From the IMG/VR virus record IMGVR_UViG_3300009443_000003, positions 17,152 to 81,151 of that record: 64,000 nucleotides of DNA; one strand, written 5' to 3'. Of the stretch, positions 33,656 through 42,603 are shown in pieces; the first letter of the stretch is position 1, and the number at the start of each line of letters is the position of its first letter. The DNA is from a virus. Under the pieces are notes generated by a model, which saw only the letters and a program-made list of their open reading frames with translations, made no database searches and was not told where the DNA came from. The position numbers were made by a program, and so were the translations under genes.

Positions 33656-34864
33656 ATGGATATAAAAGAGTTAGAAAATAAACCAATAGATCAATTGACT
33701 GATGCTGACGCTAAGCTGCTTGTAGATCACTACAAGCAGCTTTCAGCAAAGTATACAGCTTATGAGCAGGCGGTTAAGTTAACTCTTAACTCGATCTACG
33801 GAGCCTTTGGTAACAAATGGTTTCACTTCTTCAATATCGACATTGCAGAGTCAATTACAAAACAGGGTAAGAATGCTATTCTCTACTCAGAGTCAATCTT
33901 GAACAAATATGTTCAAGAATTTTGGCATAAAGACACTGCAGTTCACGAGCAATTCGGTATTAAAGTAAAGGGTAAAATAGAGAAGCCAGCTGTAATCTAC
34001 ATCGATACTGACTCATGTTACGTTCAGTTTCAAGATGTTTATGAGTCTATCATCTGGGAAGATGAAAGTAAGAAGATGTCAATTGACGAGTTTATCTTAG
34101 CACTTTATGGCTTTAGACTTAATAATTATATTGTTAAGTGTATGGAGATGTACGCTGAGAAACGTAATACTGATAACTTCTTAATGTTTGAGCTTGAGAC
34201 TATTGCATATAATGGTATCTGGATGAGCAAGAAGAAGTACATTCAGAATATTGCATGGGACGATAAACTAGAGAAGACCGATCGACATGCGCCTCTGAAA
34301 AAGATTAAGACGATTGGATATGATACTATTCAATCTTCAACACCAGCATTTGTAAGAGCAAAACTAGTTGAAGCACTTAAAATTATATTTAAGAGTGCTA
34401 AAACACCAAGTGCTGAAGAATTACAAGAACTTGTTCAATTCATGAAGCAGGTCAGAAAAGAGTTCCAGCTTGCAGATATTGACGAGATCTCATTTAACAG
34501 AAGGACAAACAATATTGAGAAATATATTGTTGACGACCAGATTGAATTTCAAGTTGGTCTAAAATGTCCGGCCAATGTTAAAGCAGCAGGTTACTACAAC
34601 TACCTGCTTAATATGAACTCTAAATTTAAAACAAAGTATAAAGTAATTGGTAACGGTGAGAAGCTAAAGATCTACAACTGTAAGAGTCCAATCAGTGAAG
34701 TTTATGCCTATCTACCAGGTGAACATCCTTATGAGTTTGCACCAGAGATAGACTACGACACTCAGTTTGAAAAGGCAATGATTGACCCGTTAAACAGAGT
34801 ACTTACAGCAATCGGTCTACAGACACTTGACACTAATCTACTTTATGCATCAGCACTATTTTAA
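33656..34864 (+). CDS. 43B: DNA polymerase family B, C-terminal part (motifs B and C)
   Basis: 402 residues. Motif B KLTLNSIYGAFGN (about 41-53), motif C YIDTDSCY (about 119-126) and the thumb-side SKKKYIQN (about 195). It begins with a new ATG and about 40 residues of helix that match the second fingers helix before motif B. It ends LLYASALF, like the clamp-binding tail of T4 polymerase (ASLF). With the N-part at 28333 it covers a whole gp43 with no motif missing. The start has an A-rich context three bases after the clamp stop codon. Confidence 0.88.
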   Translation: MDIKELENKPIDQLTDADAKLLVDHYKQLSAKYTAYEQAVKLTLNSIYGAFGNKWFHFFNIDIAESITKQGKNAILYSESILNKYVQEFWHKDTAVHEQFGIKVKGKIEKPAVIYIDTDSCYVQFQDVYESIIWEDESKKMSIDEFILALYGFRLNNYIVKCMEMYAEKRNTDNFLMFELETIAYNGIWMSKKKYIQNIAWDDKLEKTDRHAPLKKIKTIGYDTIQSSTPAFVRAKLVEALKIIFKSAKTPSAEELQELVQFMKQVRKEFQLADIDEISFNRRTNNIEKYIVDDQIEFQVGLKCPANVKAAGYYNYLLNMNSKFKTKYKVIGNGEKLKIYNCKSPISEVYAYLPGEHPYEFAPEIDYDTQFEKAMIDPLNRVLTAIGLQTLDTNLLYASALF

Positions 34865-34866
34865 TT

Positions 34867-35058
34867 ATGGACAATTTTTACGAAGTAATCAGACAAATGG
34901 CAAAAGACACTCCTAATGATTCAGAATTAGGCTGTAAAATAAGACACTTGTTTTGCCAGATTAACAAAGAGAACGCTAAAAAGCTAAATGCTCAAAAAGC
35001 AGCATCTAATCAGATCGATCTTGAGGACATGATAAACGAAGTCAACAATGGAGATTAG
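34867..35058 (+). CDS. Small protein of unknown function
   Basis: 63 residues, soluble, two Cys (LGCKIRHLFCQIN), helical, acidic end (DLEDMINEVNNGD). It starts two bases after the polymerase C-part and is followed almost at once by another small gene, so it is part of the clamp-polymerase-UvsX operon. Not recognised. Confidence 0.55.
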   Translation: MDNFYEVIRQMAKDTPNDSELGCKIRHLFCQINKENAKKLNAQKAASNQIDLEDMINEVNNGD

Positions 35059-35059
35059 T

Positions 35060-35227
35060 ATGAATAAAGAACAACATGAGTTTGTTCTAAAATATCAAAA
35101 GATCTACGATCGACTTGCTCAGTTAGAGGGCAGAATGCAGGAACTGCAGGCAGAAAGCCAGGCCTTAATCGAAGAGCTTGAAACATTACGTGAAGAAGAA
35201 CGTACAAAATTTAAAACAGAAGAATAA
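35060..35227 (+). CDS. Very small coiled-coil protein
   Basis: 55 residues (MNKEQHEFVLKYQ to the end FKTEE). Heptad-like spacing through YDRLAQLEGRMQELQAESQA and LIEELETLREEE predicts a single long coiled coil. ATG at 35060, TAA ending at 35227, then two bases to the UvsX start. Tight packing between two genes supports that it is real. Function unknown; a partner-binding adaptor would fit the length. Confidence 0.55.
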   Translation: MNKEQHEFVLKYQKIYDRLAQLEGRMQELQAESQALIEELETLREEERTKFKTEE

Positions 35228-35229
35228 TT

Positions 35230-36351
35230 ATGGCAAAAACTAAGAATAAAGAGTTCAGCTTTGACGATATTAACGCTGAATTAGCAAACTTAAATCCATT
35301 AGGTTCAGTAATGGAACACTCTAGTTTTAGTGAAGTTACAGAGTGGATTGACACTGGTAACTACCACTTAAATGCATGTGTTAGTGGAACTCTATTTGGT
35401 GGTTGGCCAAACAACAGATCTTGCTCAATTGCAGGACCTTCTGGAACCGGTAAGACATATCTAATTCTAAACTCAATCCATCGTGCGATTGAAATGGGCT
35501 ACAACATCATATTTTATGATTCAGAAGCCGCTGTTGATAGAGACCTTATGAAGAAATTCGGTATTGACACTACTAAAGTTAACTATCAGCCGGTAAACAC
35601 AGTACAAGATTTTAGAACCTCTATTACTACGATCACATCTAGAATGCAAGAGGCCAAGCGTGCTGGTGCTGAACTACCTAAGATGATGTTTATCTTAGAT
35701 TCAGCAGGTAACTTAGCTACGGCCAAAGAGATTGAAGATGCTAAGTCAGGCAGTGACAAGTCTGATATGACACGCTCTAAAGTGCTTAAGTCAATCTTTA
35801 GAATTATCATGACACCAATGGCCGACTTAAAGATTCCTTTTATCTTTACTAACCATACATACCAGACACAGAGCTTTATTTCACAGCAAGTTGCCGGTGG
35901 TGGTACAGGACCTGAATATGCAGCATCAATCGTACTCTTTTTAAACAAGGCACAGCTCAAAGAAGGTGGTGAAAAGGCCGGTATTATTGTAACTGCAAAA
36001 CCAAACAAGAACAGATTTGCAAAACCAAATCCAATTAAGTTTCATCTACACTTTAGTGAAGGTATGAACAGATACGTAGGTCTAGAGAACTACATTGACT
36101 GGGAAGATATTGGTATTGCACGTGGCAGTATTGAAAAAGGCCAGAAAGTGCCAAAGGCAACGGCTCGTGGCTGGATCTGTAAGCACCTAGAAGAGGTTAT
36201 ACCTAACAACGAATTCTTTACCGATAAGGTCTTTACCCAAGAAGTTCTTGAGAAGATTGATAAGAAAATCTACGACCTGTTCAACTACAATACAGACGTT
36301 CAGTTTGATGTAGACGATATTATGGAAAGTACGGTAGAAGATGAGGATTAA
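35230..36351 (+). CDS. uvsX: RecA-like recombinase UvsX
   Basis: 373 residues, T4 UvsX is about 390. RecA core: Walker A AGPSGTGKTYL (about 71-81), IIFYDSEAAVDRDLMKKFGI after it, Walker B MFILDSAGNL (about 155), and DNA-binding-loop region ISQQVAGGGTGPEYAAS. The C-terminus is acidic (ESTVEDED). It forms filaments on ssDNA and pairs homologous DNA for recombination-dependent replication, loaded by UvsY (11118) in competition with gp32. It overlaps the following gene by 11 bases. Confidence 0.9.
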   Translation: MAKTKNKEFSFDDINAELANLNPLGSVMEHSSFSEVTEWIDTGNYHLNACVSGTLFGGWPNNRSCSIAGPSGTGKTYLILNSIHRAIEMGYNIIFYDSEAAVDRDLMKKFGIDTTKVNYQPVNTVQDFRTSITTITSRMQEAKRAGAELPKMMFILDSAGNLATAKEIEDAKSGSDKSDMTRSKVLKSIFRIIMTPMADLKIPFIFTNHTYQTQSFISQQVAGGGTGPEYAASIVLFLNKAQLKEGGEKAGIIVTAKPNKNRFAKPNPIKFHLHFSEGMNRYVGLENYIDWEDIGIARGSIEKGQKVPKATARGWICKHLEEVIPNNEFFTDKVFTQEVLEKIDKKIYDLFNYNTDVQFDVDDIMESTVEDED

Positions 36352-36640
36352 TGAAGATAAGCTGCCGATTAAATATGTGATTGGTATTGAGAAAGATCTA
36401 CCGGGCTGGCCAACAGGCATGGACATTGTCTATAATGAAATTACAATGTGTGTGCGTAACACAGACAGATATAAAGGTACTTTCACTCTACACGCTTTAA
36501 AAACATACCGTTTCCCAGAAGTAGAAGAAGAACATCTAGTGGCCTCATTAAACGAGGCTGTTACCGATGGTCTACTAGAACAAACTAACCAAGAAGAGGG
36601 CAAAGAGGCTTATAAGATTCTAATGAATCCATTTGAGTAA
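36341..36640 (+). CDS. Small protein between UvsX and helicase
   Basis: 99 residues, soluble, mixed alpha/beta (IKYVIGIEKDLPGWPTGMD, then EEHLVASLNEAVTDGLLEQ), ending in NPFE. T4 has gene 40 at this place between uvsX and 41, but T4 gp40 is membrane-associated and this protein has no hydrophobic segment, so equivalence is not supported. It overlaps uvsX by 11 bases, indicating coupled translation. Unknown function. Confidence 0.55.
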   Translation: MRINEDKLPIKYVIGIEKDLPGWPTGMDIVYNEITMCVRNTDRYKGTFTLHALKTYRFPEVEEEHLVASLNEAVTDGLLEQTNQEEGKEAYKILMNPFE

Positions 36641-36663
36641 ACCTCATATAACAATAAAAATAT

Positions 36664-37980
36664 ATGCAATTCGGACAAGACTTTGAGAAGATATTCTTTA
36701 GACTATCTTTGGCCAAGCCAAAATATCTACAAGCTATTAAGACTGACTATTATCAGTCTGAAGAGATTGATATTTTAAGCTATCTTGCAAACAAGTTTTA
36801 TGTTAAGTTCAATGAGACACCATCAAAGGACCAACTAAAACTACTTGCACAGAACAGCAAGCGAGCTAAAGAAAAAGTCACAGACAGCATCTTAGACCTG
36901 CTCTTTGACGTTGATCTAGATCAGTATGATGATGAGTGGCTAACAGATACTGCAGAGTCTTGGATTAAATGGAAAACATTTAACACATCACTTACTGATA
37001 CAATTGAGTTTATTAAGACAACTCAAGTTACACCAGAGAATACTGAGAGTATTATTCAGAAAGTTAAAGGCTTAATCAACGAACGTAACAACATTACCTT
37101 TAACTCAGATCTGGGTCTAGACTTCTTTAACCCAGAAGATCACGATCAGAAAGAGACTGATAAAGTAAGCTCTGGTTACAACTTTGTTGATAGACTACTT
37201 GGTGGTGGTTATGACAAAGGCGGTAACTTAATCGTTTATGCTGGTGAACAAAACATTGGTAAATCAATTTATCTAGCTAACGACGCAGCAAGCTTTGTTA
37301 AGATGGGCACAAACACCGTTGTAATTACAGCGGAAATGGCAGCACATAAGTTTGTAAAACGTATTGGTTCAAACTTACTATCGATTAATATAAGTGAATA
37401 TGCTGACAAGTCTAAGAACAGAGACTTAATGAAGCGTAAGCTTGAGACCGTGGGTGATGGCTTTACTCCTCCTGGTCAACTCTTTGTTAAACAAATGCCA
37501 ACGTCACAAGCAACAGTACTTGATATTGAGGCTTATGTTAGTCAGATTGAAGAAGAACGTCAGATTAAAATCGGTGCAGTTATAATTGACTACATAAACA
37601 TTTTGGCCAACTACCGTAACTTAAATACGGAGAATACATATATGAAGATTAAGCAGATTGCAGAGGACTTAAGAGCAATGGGTCAACGCAATGACTGGTT
37701 GATCGTAACAGCAACTCAGATTACACGAAGCGGTTATAACTCAAGCGACATTACAATGTCCGACATTGCAGAATCAGCTGGTCTATCACACACTGCCGAT
37801 ATTATGTACGGTATTATTCAAGATGATCTAATGCGAGCAAATGAAGAATACTGGCTTAAGATCTTAAAGATAAGAGACGGTGAAGGAAAGGGCACTAAAT
37901 GTAAGTTGAACATCAACTGGAACTATATGCGCCTAATAGAAACAGAAGAATTAAGCACATCAAATTTACACGGAATATAA
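36664..37980 (+). CDS. 41: Replicative DNA helicase gp41-like
   Basis: 438 residues (T4 gp41 is 475). DnaB/RecA-type motor: Walker A YAGEQNIGKSIYLAND (about 195-210), VVITAEMAAHKFVKRIGSNL, Walker B IGAVIIDYINIL (about 300) and IVTATQITRSGY with sensor Gln (about 352). An Arg/Asp-rich end KILKIRDGEGKG matches the hexamer-type arginine region. It unwinds the fork 5'-3' on the lagging strand and couples to primase (9833). It overlaps the next gene by one base. Confidence 0.88.
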   Translation: MQFGQDFEKIFFRLSLAKPKYLQAIKTDYYQSEEIDILSYLANKFYVKFNETPSKDQLKLLAQNSKRAKEKVTDSILDLLFDVDLDQYDDEWLTDTAESWIKWKTFNTSLTDTIEFIKTTQVTPENTESIIQKVKGLINERNNITFNSDLGLDFFNPEDHDQKETDKVSSGYNFVDRLLGGGYDKGGNLIVYAGEQNIGKSIYLANDAASFVKMGTNTVVITAEMAAHKFVKRIGSNLLSINISEYADKSKNRDLMKRKLETVGDGFTPPGQLFVKQMPTSQATVLDIEAYVSQIEEERQIKIGAVIIDYINILANYRNLNTENTYMKIKQIAEDLRAMGQRNDWLIVTATQITRSGYNSSDITMSDIAESAGLSHTADIMYGIIQDDLMRANEEYWLKILKIRDGEGKGTKCKLNINWNYMRLIETEELSTSNLHGI

Positions 37981-38417
37981 TGAATAGAGATAAAATATTT
38001 GACAATAACTTTGATTCACCGGATTTTGAGATAAATTCAAACATGTCGTTTGAACTCGATTCTAGTTTCAAAGACACCCTAGATGAAGACATCAAGATTC
38101 ATTATGACATGATTGCCAATAAGATCCATAAATTGATCGAGCTTTCACGTTTTAAGCAGTTTAATGATGTTGATGACCTAGGTAGATGTAAGAAGCTGAA
38201 GAAGTCAGACATCAACGATGTATATGGTTACATTGTTGATGAGATGAAAGCTAAATTTAGCAGAATAGACATTTTTAGCGAAATGTGTGTGTACTTCGAT
38301 ATTAAACCTGATAAGTTTTATAGTTCATTGAGTAACGTCTACAAAGAAGACTTAATTCAAGAACTAGATTTAAGAACTGGTGTTTTAGAGAGAAAAAACA
38401 TTAACAAGTTATTTTAA
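37980..38417 (+). CDS. Protein of unknown function with LF tail
   Basis: 145 residues. Acidic N-terminus rich in Asp, Asn and Phe, then a helical part (MIANKIHKLIELSRFKQF, DVYGYIVDEMKAKF), then YKEDLIQELDLRTGVLER and the end NINKLF. It lies between gp41 and gp47, where T4 has several small genes and gp55 nearby; I considered a sigma factor but the clear gp55 homologue is at 44987. The last residues resemble the Leu-Phe tails of the polymerase C-part and the 5'-nuclease, suggesting clamp contact. Not recognised further. Confidence 0.6.
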   Translation: MNRDKIFDNNFDSPDFEINSNMSFELDSSFKDTLDEDIKIHYDMIANKIHKLIELSRFKQFNDVDDLGRCKKLKKSDINDVYGYIVDEMKAKFSRIDIFSEMCVYFDIKPDKFYSSLSNVYKEDLIQELDLRTGVLERKNINKLF

Positions 38418-39533
38418 ATGATTGAGCCTAAAGTAATTGAAGCAGGAGCGAAAAGGGTTTGGGTATTAGGCGATCTTCATTTTGGCGTTAGAGCCAATTC
38501 ACAAGAGTGGTTAGCTATCCAAAAGCAGTTTTTCGAAGAATTGTTTATCCCAACATTAAAGAAGCATGTAAAGCCAGGTGATGTTTTAGTCCAGGTTGGT
38601 GATACATTTGACAACAGACAGAGTATTAATATCAAAGTATTAAACTATGCTGTTGATCTATTTGAGAGACTTGGTGAAATTCTACCAGTCTATGTTATTG
38701 TCGGAAACCACGATATTTGGGCAAAGAAAACAAATGAAGTATCATCAATCGATACTTTAAAATGGATTCCAAACGTACAGATCTATAAGGACCCTGAACT
38801 TTTAAAATGGTCCGGTAGAAATATACTACTGATGCCATGGCGTAGAGATACTACGCATGAGACTGAGACACTGGCAGAATACCCACAGTCAGATGTTGTA
38901 TTCTGTCATTCAGAAGTTAAAGGCATCTACCTAAACTCTAAAGTACGTAATGAGCATGGTACCGAGACCAATGTTTACAGTAAGTATACTAGAGTCTACA
39001 GTGGCCACATCCACTACCGACAAGAGAAGGATAAACTCTTGATGGTTGGTGTGCCTTACCAGCTAACAAGATCAGACGCTAACAATCCGAAAGGCTTCGA
39101 CCTGGTTGATTTAGAAGACATGTCAGAGACCTTCTTTGAAAACCATATATCACCACGTTTTGTTAAATACAACATCACACAACTCTTCGATATAACTCTA
39201 GGAAGCTTTAAGAAGCAGATTAACAATAACTTTGTAGATCTGTTTGTACCAAGCCAAATTGCAAGCACAAGTGCTCTAAGCCATCTGGTTAATAAGATCC
39301 AACATGTTAGTCGTAGATTAGAACCCAACATCTACCAAGAAGAGAACTGGATCGACAAGGATTTTCATGACATCGACAAGATTGAAGAAATGTACAAGGA
39401 TTATAACATCATGAATCTATGTAACATGTACGTTGAAGGTATTCAAGAAGACGATGAGTTGAAACAAAAGCTAAAAGATAAGCTAAAACAACTGTACACG
39501 CAAGCTGCGTACAATTACGAGACTGACGAATGA
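38418..39533 (+). CDS. 47: Recombination nuclease subunit gp47 (SbcD/Mre11)
   Basis: 371 residues (T4 gp47 is 339). Metallophosphoesterase motifs in order: LGDLHFG (about 17-23), VGDTFDNR (about 62), IVGNHDIW (about 95), FCHSEVKG (about 160) and YSGHIHYRQ (about 195). It forms a complex with gp46 that degrades and processes DNA ends for recombination-dependent replication and host DNA breakdown. The end overlaps gp46 by four bases (ATGA). Confidence 0.9.
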   Translation: MIEPKVIEAGAKRVWVLGDLHFGVRANSQEWLAIQKQFFEELFIPTLKKHVKPGDVLVQVGDTFDNRQSINIKVLNYAVDLFERLGEILPVYVIVGNHDIWAKKTNEVSSIDTLKWIPNVQIYKDPELLKWSGRNILLMPWRRDTTHETETLAEYPQSDVVFCHSEVKGIYLNSKVRNEHGTETNVYSKYTRVYSGHIHYRQEKDKLLMVGVPYQLTRSDANNPKGFDLVDLEDMSETFFENHISPRFVKYNITQLFDITLGSFKKQINNNFVDLFVPSQIASTSALSHLVNKIQHVSRRLEPNIYQEENWIDKDFHDIDKIEEMYKDYNIMNLCNMYVEGIQEDDELKQKLKDKLKQLYTQAAYNYETDE

Positions 39534-41200
39534 GAATAGATTACATTGAGTTTAAAAACTTTGCGAGTTACGGTAATCAAAAACAGAGGCTAGAATTCAA
39601 AAAAGATGGCTCAGAGTTATTTTTAACTCTAGGTAAGAATGGTGATGGTAAAACAACTATCGCTAACGCCATTATTTTTGCACTCTACGGTAAAGTAGAG
39701 GGTGTAAAGTTAAGTGATCTGCCAAACAGAATCAACAAAGAACTTTGGGTTAAGGTTGGTATTCAGTGTGGCACGATCAATGTTGAGATTGAGCGCGGTC
39801 TTGCACCTACTAAGTTTAACGTACTAATCAACGGCGTTGAGTTTGACAAAGCAGGCAAGCGCAGCGTCCAAGAGTACTTGGAAGAAGAGGTCTATGGTAT
39901 ACCGTATCATGTCTTCAAGAATATTATCATTCTTTCAATCAATGACTTTAAGTCTTTCTTGACAATGAATGGCGCCGACAAACGCCAGATTATTGACAGG
40001 ATGTTTGGCTTTTCAATCTTAAACGATATGCAGCGCGCAATCAAAGAAGAGCGCAAGTCGGTTAAGATGGACATTGACAACTATGAATCTGAGTTAAATC
40101 AGATCATGGAGTCAATCAAGTCAGTACGCCATAAGCTCAATACGCTGCTTGAAGAATCAAGTGAGAAGAATGCTAGTAAGATTAAAGAGCTAAAAGAGAG
40201 TCTGGTTGCCTTGAACGAAGAGGCTAAAACAATGAAGGTCGATGCAGATCAGATCAGCGAGAACATTACACTTAAGAAGGACGAATATGAAAGCCAAAGA
40301 ACAGATGCCAGCTCTTTAAAGCATGAGCTTGACTATCTTAAGAAGAAGCTAGAGTTATATGAAGATGGGCACTGTCCAACTTGTGAAACTAAGCTAGACT
40401 CAGAGTGGCATATGGAGAAGAAAGATGAGTATGCTACTAAGATTGAAGAGGACACTAAGAAGATCAAGTCAATTAAACTTGAGATGGATGCAATCACTGC
40501 GAACGCAACAGAGCTAAAAGAGTCTAAGAAGAGCATCGATACAAAGATCAACGACATTAAGTATAACATGAAGTCAATGAAGGCAGAACTTGTCAAGATT
40601 AAAGAGACTTCAAGTGGTGATGAGTTTGACCATCTTAAGAGCTTGATTGAACAGTTTGAAGAATCTGAAATTGAGAAATCAAACAAGCGCGATCAGCTAA
40701 GCGGCGACTATAACTTTATGAGCATTGTTGAGCAAGTCTTAGGTGAAGATGGTGTTAAGAATCTAGCGGTAAAGACAATCTTACCAGGCTTAAATGCGAA
40801 CATTGCAGCGATGGCTCAAACAATGCACTTACCTTTCCATATTCGATTTGATGAGAAGTTTAACTGTATTATCAATCACCTTGGTGAAGATATTAACCCG
40901 TTAACCTTATCAACGGGTGAGCGTAAGAAAGCAGACTTTATTATTATCATAGCTATTATTAAGATCTTGAAGCTAAGGTTCCCACAACTGAACTTACTCT
41001 TCTTAGATGAGTTATTGAGTTCAGTTGACCACGACGGCGTCTACAATATTCTAAAGATCTTAAACCAGGTTATTAAAGAGAACAAGATTAATACCTTTGT
41101 GATTAACCATACGGTTCTGCCACATGAGATCTTTGATAAGAAGATTCAGATCTACAGAGAGAACGGCTTTTCTAAGTTCGAGATCGGCAGCATAGAATAA
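39530..41200 (+). CDS. 46: Recombination nuclease subunit gp46 (SbcC/Rad50)
   Basis: 556 residues (T4 gp46 is 560). Walker A LGKNGDGKTTIANAI (about 34-48), long coiled-coil arms interrupted by the zinc hook GHCPTCETKL (about 282-291), signature LSTGERKKADF (about 463) and Walker B LLFLDELLSSVDHDG (about 487). It is the ATPase partner of gp47. The start lies in a four-base overlap with gp47, so the two subunits are made in equal amounts. No terminator was seen behind it, and a late promoter starts the next gene. Confidence 0.92.
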   Translation: MRIDYIEFKNFASYGNQKQRLEFKKDGSELFLTLGKNGDGKTTIANAIIFALYGKVEGVKLSDLPNRINKELWVKVGIQCGTINVEIERGLAPTKFNVLINGVEFDKAGKRSVQEYLEEEVYGIPYHVFKNIIILSINDFKSFLTMNGADKRQIIDRMFGFSILNDMQRAIKEERKSVKMDIDNYESELNQIMESIKSVRHKLNTLLEESSEKNASKIKELKESLVALNEEAKTMKVDADQISENITLKKDEYESQRTDASSLKHELDYLKKKLELYEDGHCPTCETKLDSEWHMEKKDEYATKIEEDTKKIKSIKLEMDAITANATELKESKKSIDTKINDIKYNMKSMKAELVKIKETSSGDEFDHLKSLIEQFEESEIEKSNKRDQLSGDYNFMSIVEQVLGEDGVKNLAVKTILPGLNANIAAMAQTMHLPFHIRFDEKFNCIINHLGEDINPLTLSTGERKKADFIIIIAIIKILKLRFPQLNLLFLDELLSSVDHDGVYNILKILNQVIKENKINTFVINHTVLPHEIFDKKIQIYRENGFSKFEIGSIE

Positions 41201-41216
41201 CATAATAATTCAGTAG

Positions 41217-41225
41217 GATATATAC
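41217..41225 (+). promoter_or_regulatory. Late promoter motif GATATATAC
   Basis: One-base variant of the nonamer, 22 bases upstream of the ATG at 41248 of the capsid-targeted ATPase. The leader is A-rich. Confidence 0.55.
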
Positions 41226-41247
41226 TAAAAAACAAACATATTCTACA

Positions 41248-42600
41248 ATGCACTTTTTAGATTTTAATAGCTTTCTTAACGAAGCGCAAGTAATGAAAAC
41301 TACGGGCATGTTTGACGCTAAGTTAGACAAGGCTGCAGATGTTATCATGGCATACTTGAACAAGAAGACTGGCGATGACTACAAGAAATTCCCATACATT
41401 TTAGTACACAGAATTGACGGTGCTGAAGATCCAGGTATCATGCTCTACTCTAATAAGTCTGACAAGGCTGTTAGAATCGGTGGTCAAAGTAAAGGACCTG
41501 GTATTGTAGGTTCTCTTGCTTTTTACTCAAAGCACTATACTGAAGTTGCTGACTTCATGGTTACTTCAGATCAGTTTCCAATCGTTAAATTAATTGATGA
41601 GTTTGTTAGACTGATGGATGCTAAATACGTTAAGCAGATTGCAGAATCATATGATGCTCTTAACGAAGCTGCTTCAGACTATGCATTTAGCCAGGCTGAA
41701 ATCAATGAGATTAATAAGCTTCTAGACAAGAAGATGCCGGTAACTAAGATTGCTAAGAAGATGGATATTCCATATAGATCAGTCTTAAAGGTAAAGCGTA
41801 ATATTTCTTCTGGTGAAGTTAAATCTAACATGGAAGTTAAAAACGAACAGACTCTTGATGATAAAGTGAAGTTCTTAGAGGAAACCATTGAAGACATCTA
41901 TCAAATCTCAAGAAAAGTTGCAGCAGGTGCATTCAACTCACTCTTTATTTCAGGCCGAGCAGGTACTGGTAAAACATACAACGTTGAAAAAGCAATGCAA
42001 GATGAAGGTCTTGAAGAAGGTGAAGACTGGATATTGGTTTCAGGTGCAGCATCACCAATTATGATGTTCAAGAAGTTCTATCAATTTAGAAATAAGACTC
42101 TAGTCTTTGATGATTGTGACTCGGTATTTAGAGATGAGAATGGCCGTAACATGCTTAAAGCAGCTCTTGATACTAAAGCTGTTAGAAAGATTAGCTGGAT
42201 GAAGAAGTCTTCAATTGTATTTGACCCAAAAGATTTTGAAAATAACCCAGAAGCAGAATTTAACGCGCTAGAATCAGGTCTTGTACCAAACAAATTTGAA
42301 TTTGCAGGTCGTGTAATTTTTATCTCTAACTTAGAGAAAGAGAAAGCAGATCCAGATGGCGCAATTCGTTCTAGATCGATCCTAATTGATGTGGCACCAG
42401 ATGATGCTACATTAATGGAGCGTATGAAGAAGTTACTTCCTTATCTAGAACCAACTGATATGCCAGTGAACGAGAAAGAGGAGATCTATGAGTTCATGAA
42501 GAATGCAGGTGATGTTTCAATGAGAACATTCGTAAAAGCTGCAGGCTTTAAAAGAGCAGGTCTTTCTGACTGGCAAAGAATGGCACAGAGATACTTATAA
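41248..42600 (+). CDS. CTS-bearing AAA+ ATPase with helix-turn-helix
   Basis: 450 residues. The N-terminus MHFLDFNSFLNEAQV is CTS-like with LNE as cleavage site. The first domain (to about 130) is unknown; then ESYDALNEA, a second possible protease site. A putative helix-turn-helix follows (MPVTKIAKKMDIPYRSVLK, about 162-180). The AAA+ module has Walker A SGRAGTGKTYN (about 234-244), Walker B LVFDDCDSVF (about 284-293) and sensor-1-like RVIFISN (about 350). If trimmed at both sites, the DNA-binding ATPase would be released inside the capsid. It has its own late promoter, unlike the replication genes before it. Role unknown: DNA ejection, first-step takeover or core assembly are possible. Confidence 0.65.
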   Translation: MHFLDFNSFLNEAQVMKTTGMFDAKLDKAADVIMAYLNKKTGDDYKKFPYILVHRIDGAEDPGIMLYSNKSDKAVRIGGQSKGPGIVGSLAFYSKHYTEVADFMVTSDQFPIVKLIDEFVRLMDAKYVKQIAESYDALNEAASDYAFSQAEINEINKLLDKKMPVTKIAKKMDIPYRSVLKVKRNISSGEVKSNMEVKNEQTLDDKVKFLEETIEDIYQISRKVAAGAFNSLFISGRAGTGKTYNVEKAMQDEGLEEGEDWILVSGAASPIMMFKKFYQFRNKTLVFDDCDSVFRDENGRNMLKAALDTKAVRKISWMKKSSIVFDPKDFENNPEAEFNALESGLVPNKFEFAGRVIFISNLEKEKADPDGAIRSRSILIDVAPDDATLMERMKKLLPYLEPTDMPVNEKEEIYEFMKNAGDVSMRTFVKAAGFKRAGLSDWQRMAQRYL

Positions 42601-42603
42601 TAA

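Noticed and set aside
37980-38417. Candidate late sigma factor because of its place before gp47
   Set aside because: A better match to gp55, including sigma region 2 patterns, lies at 44987; this protein lacks them.
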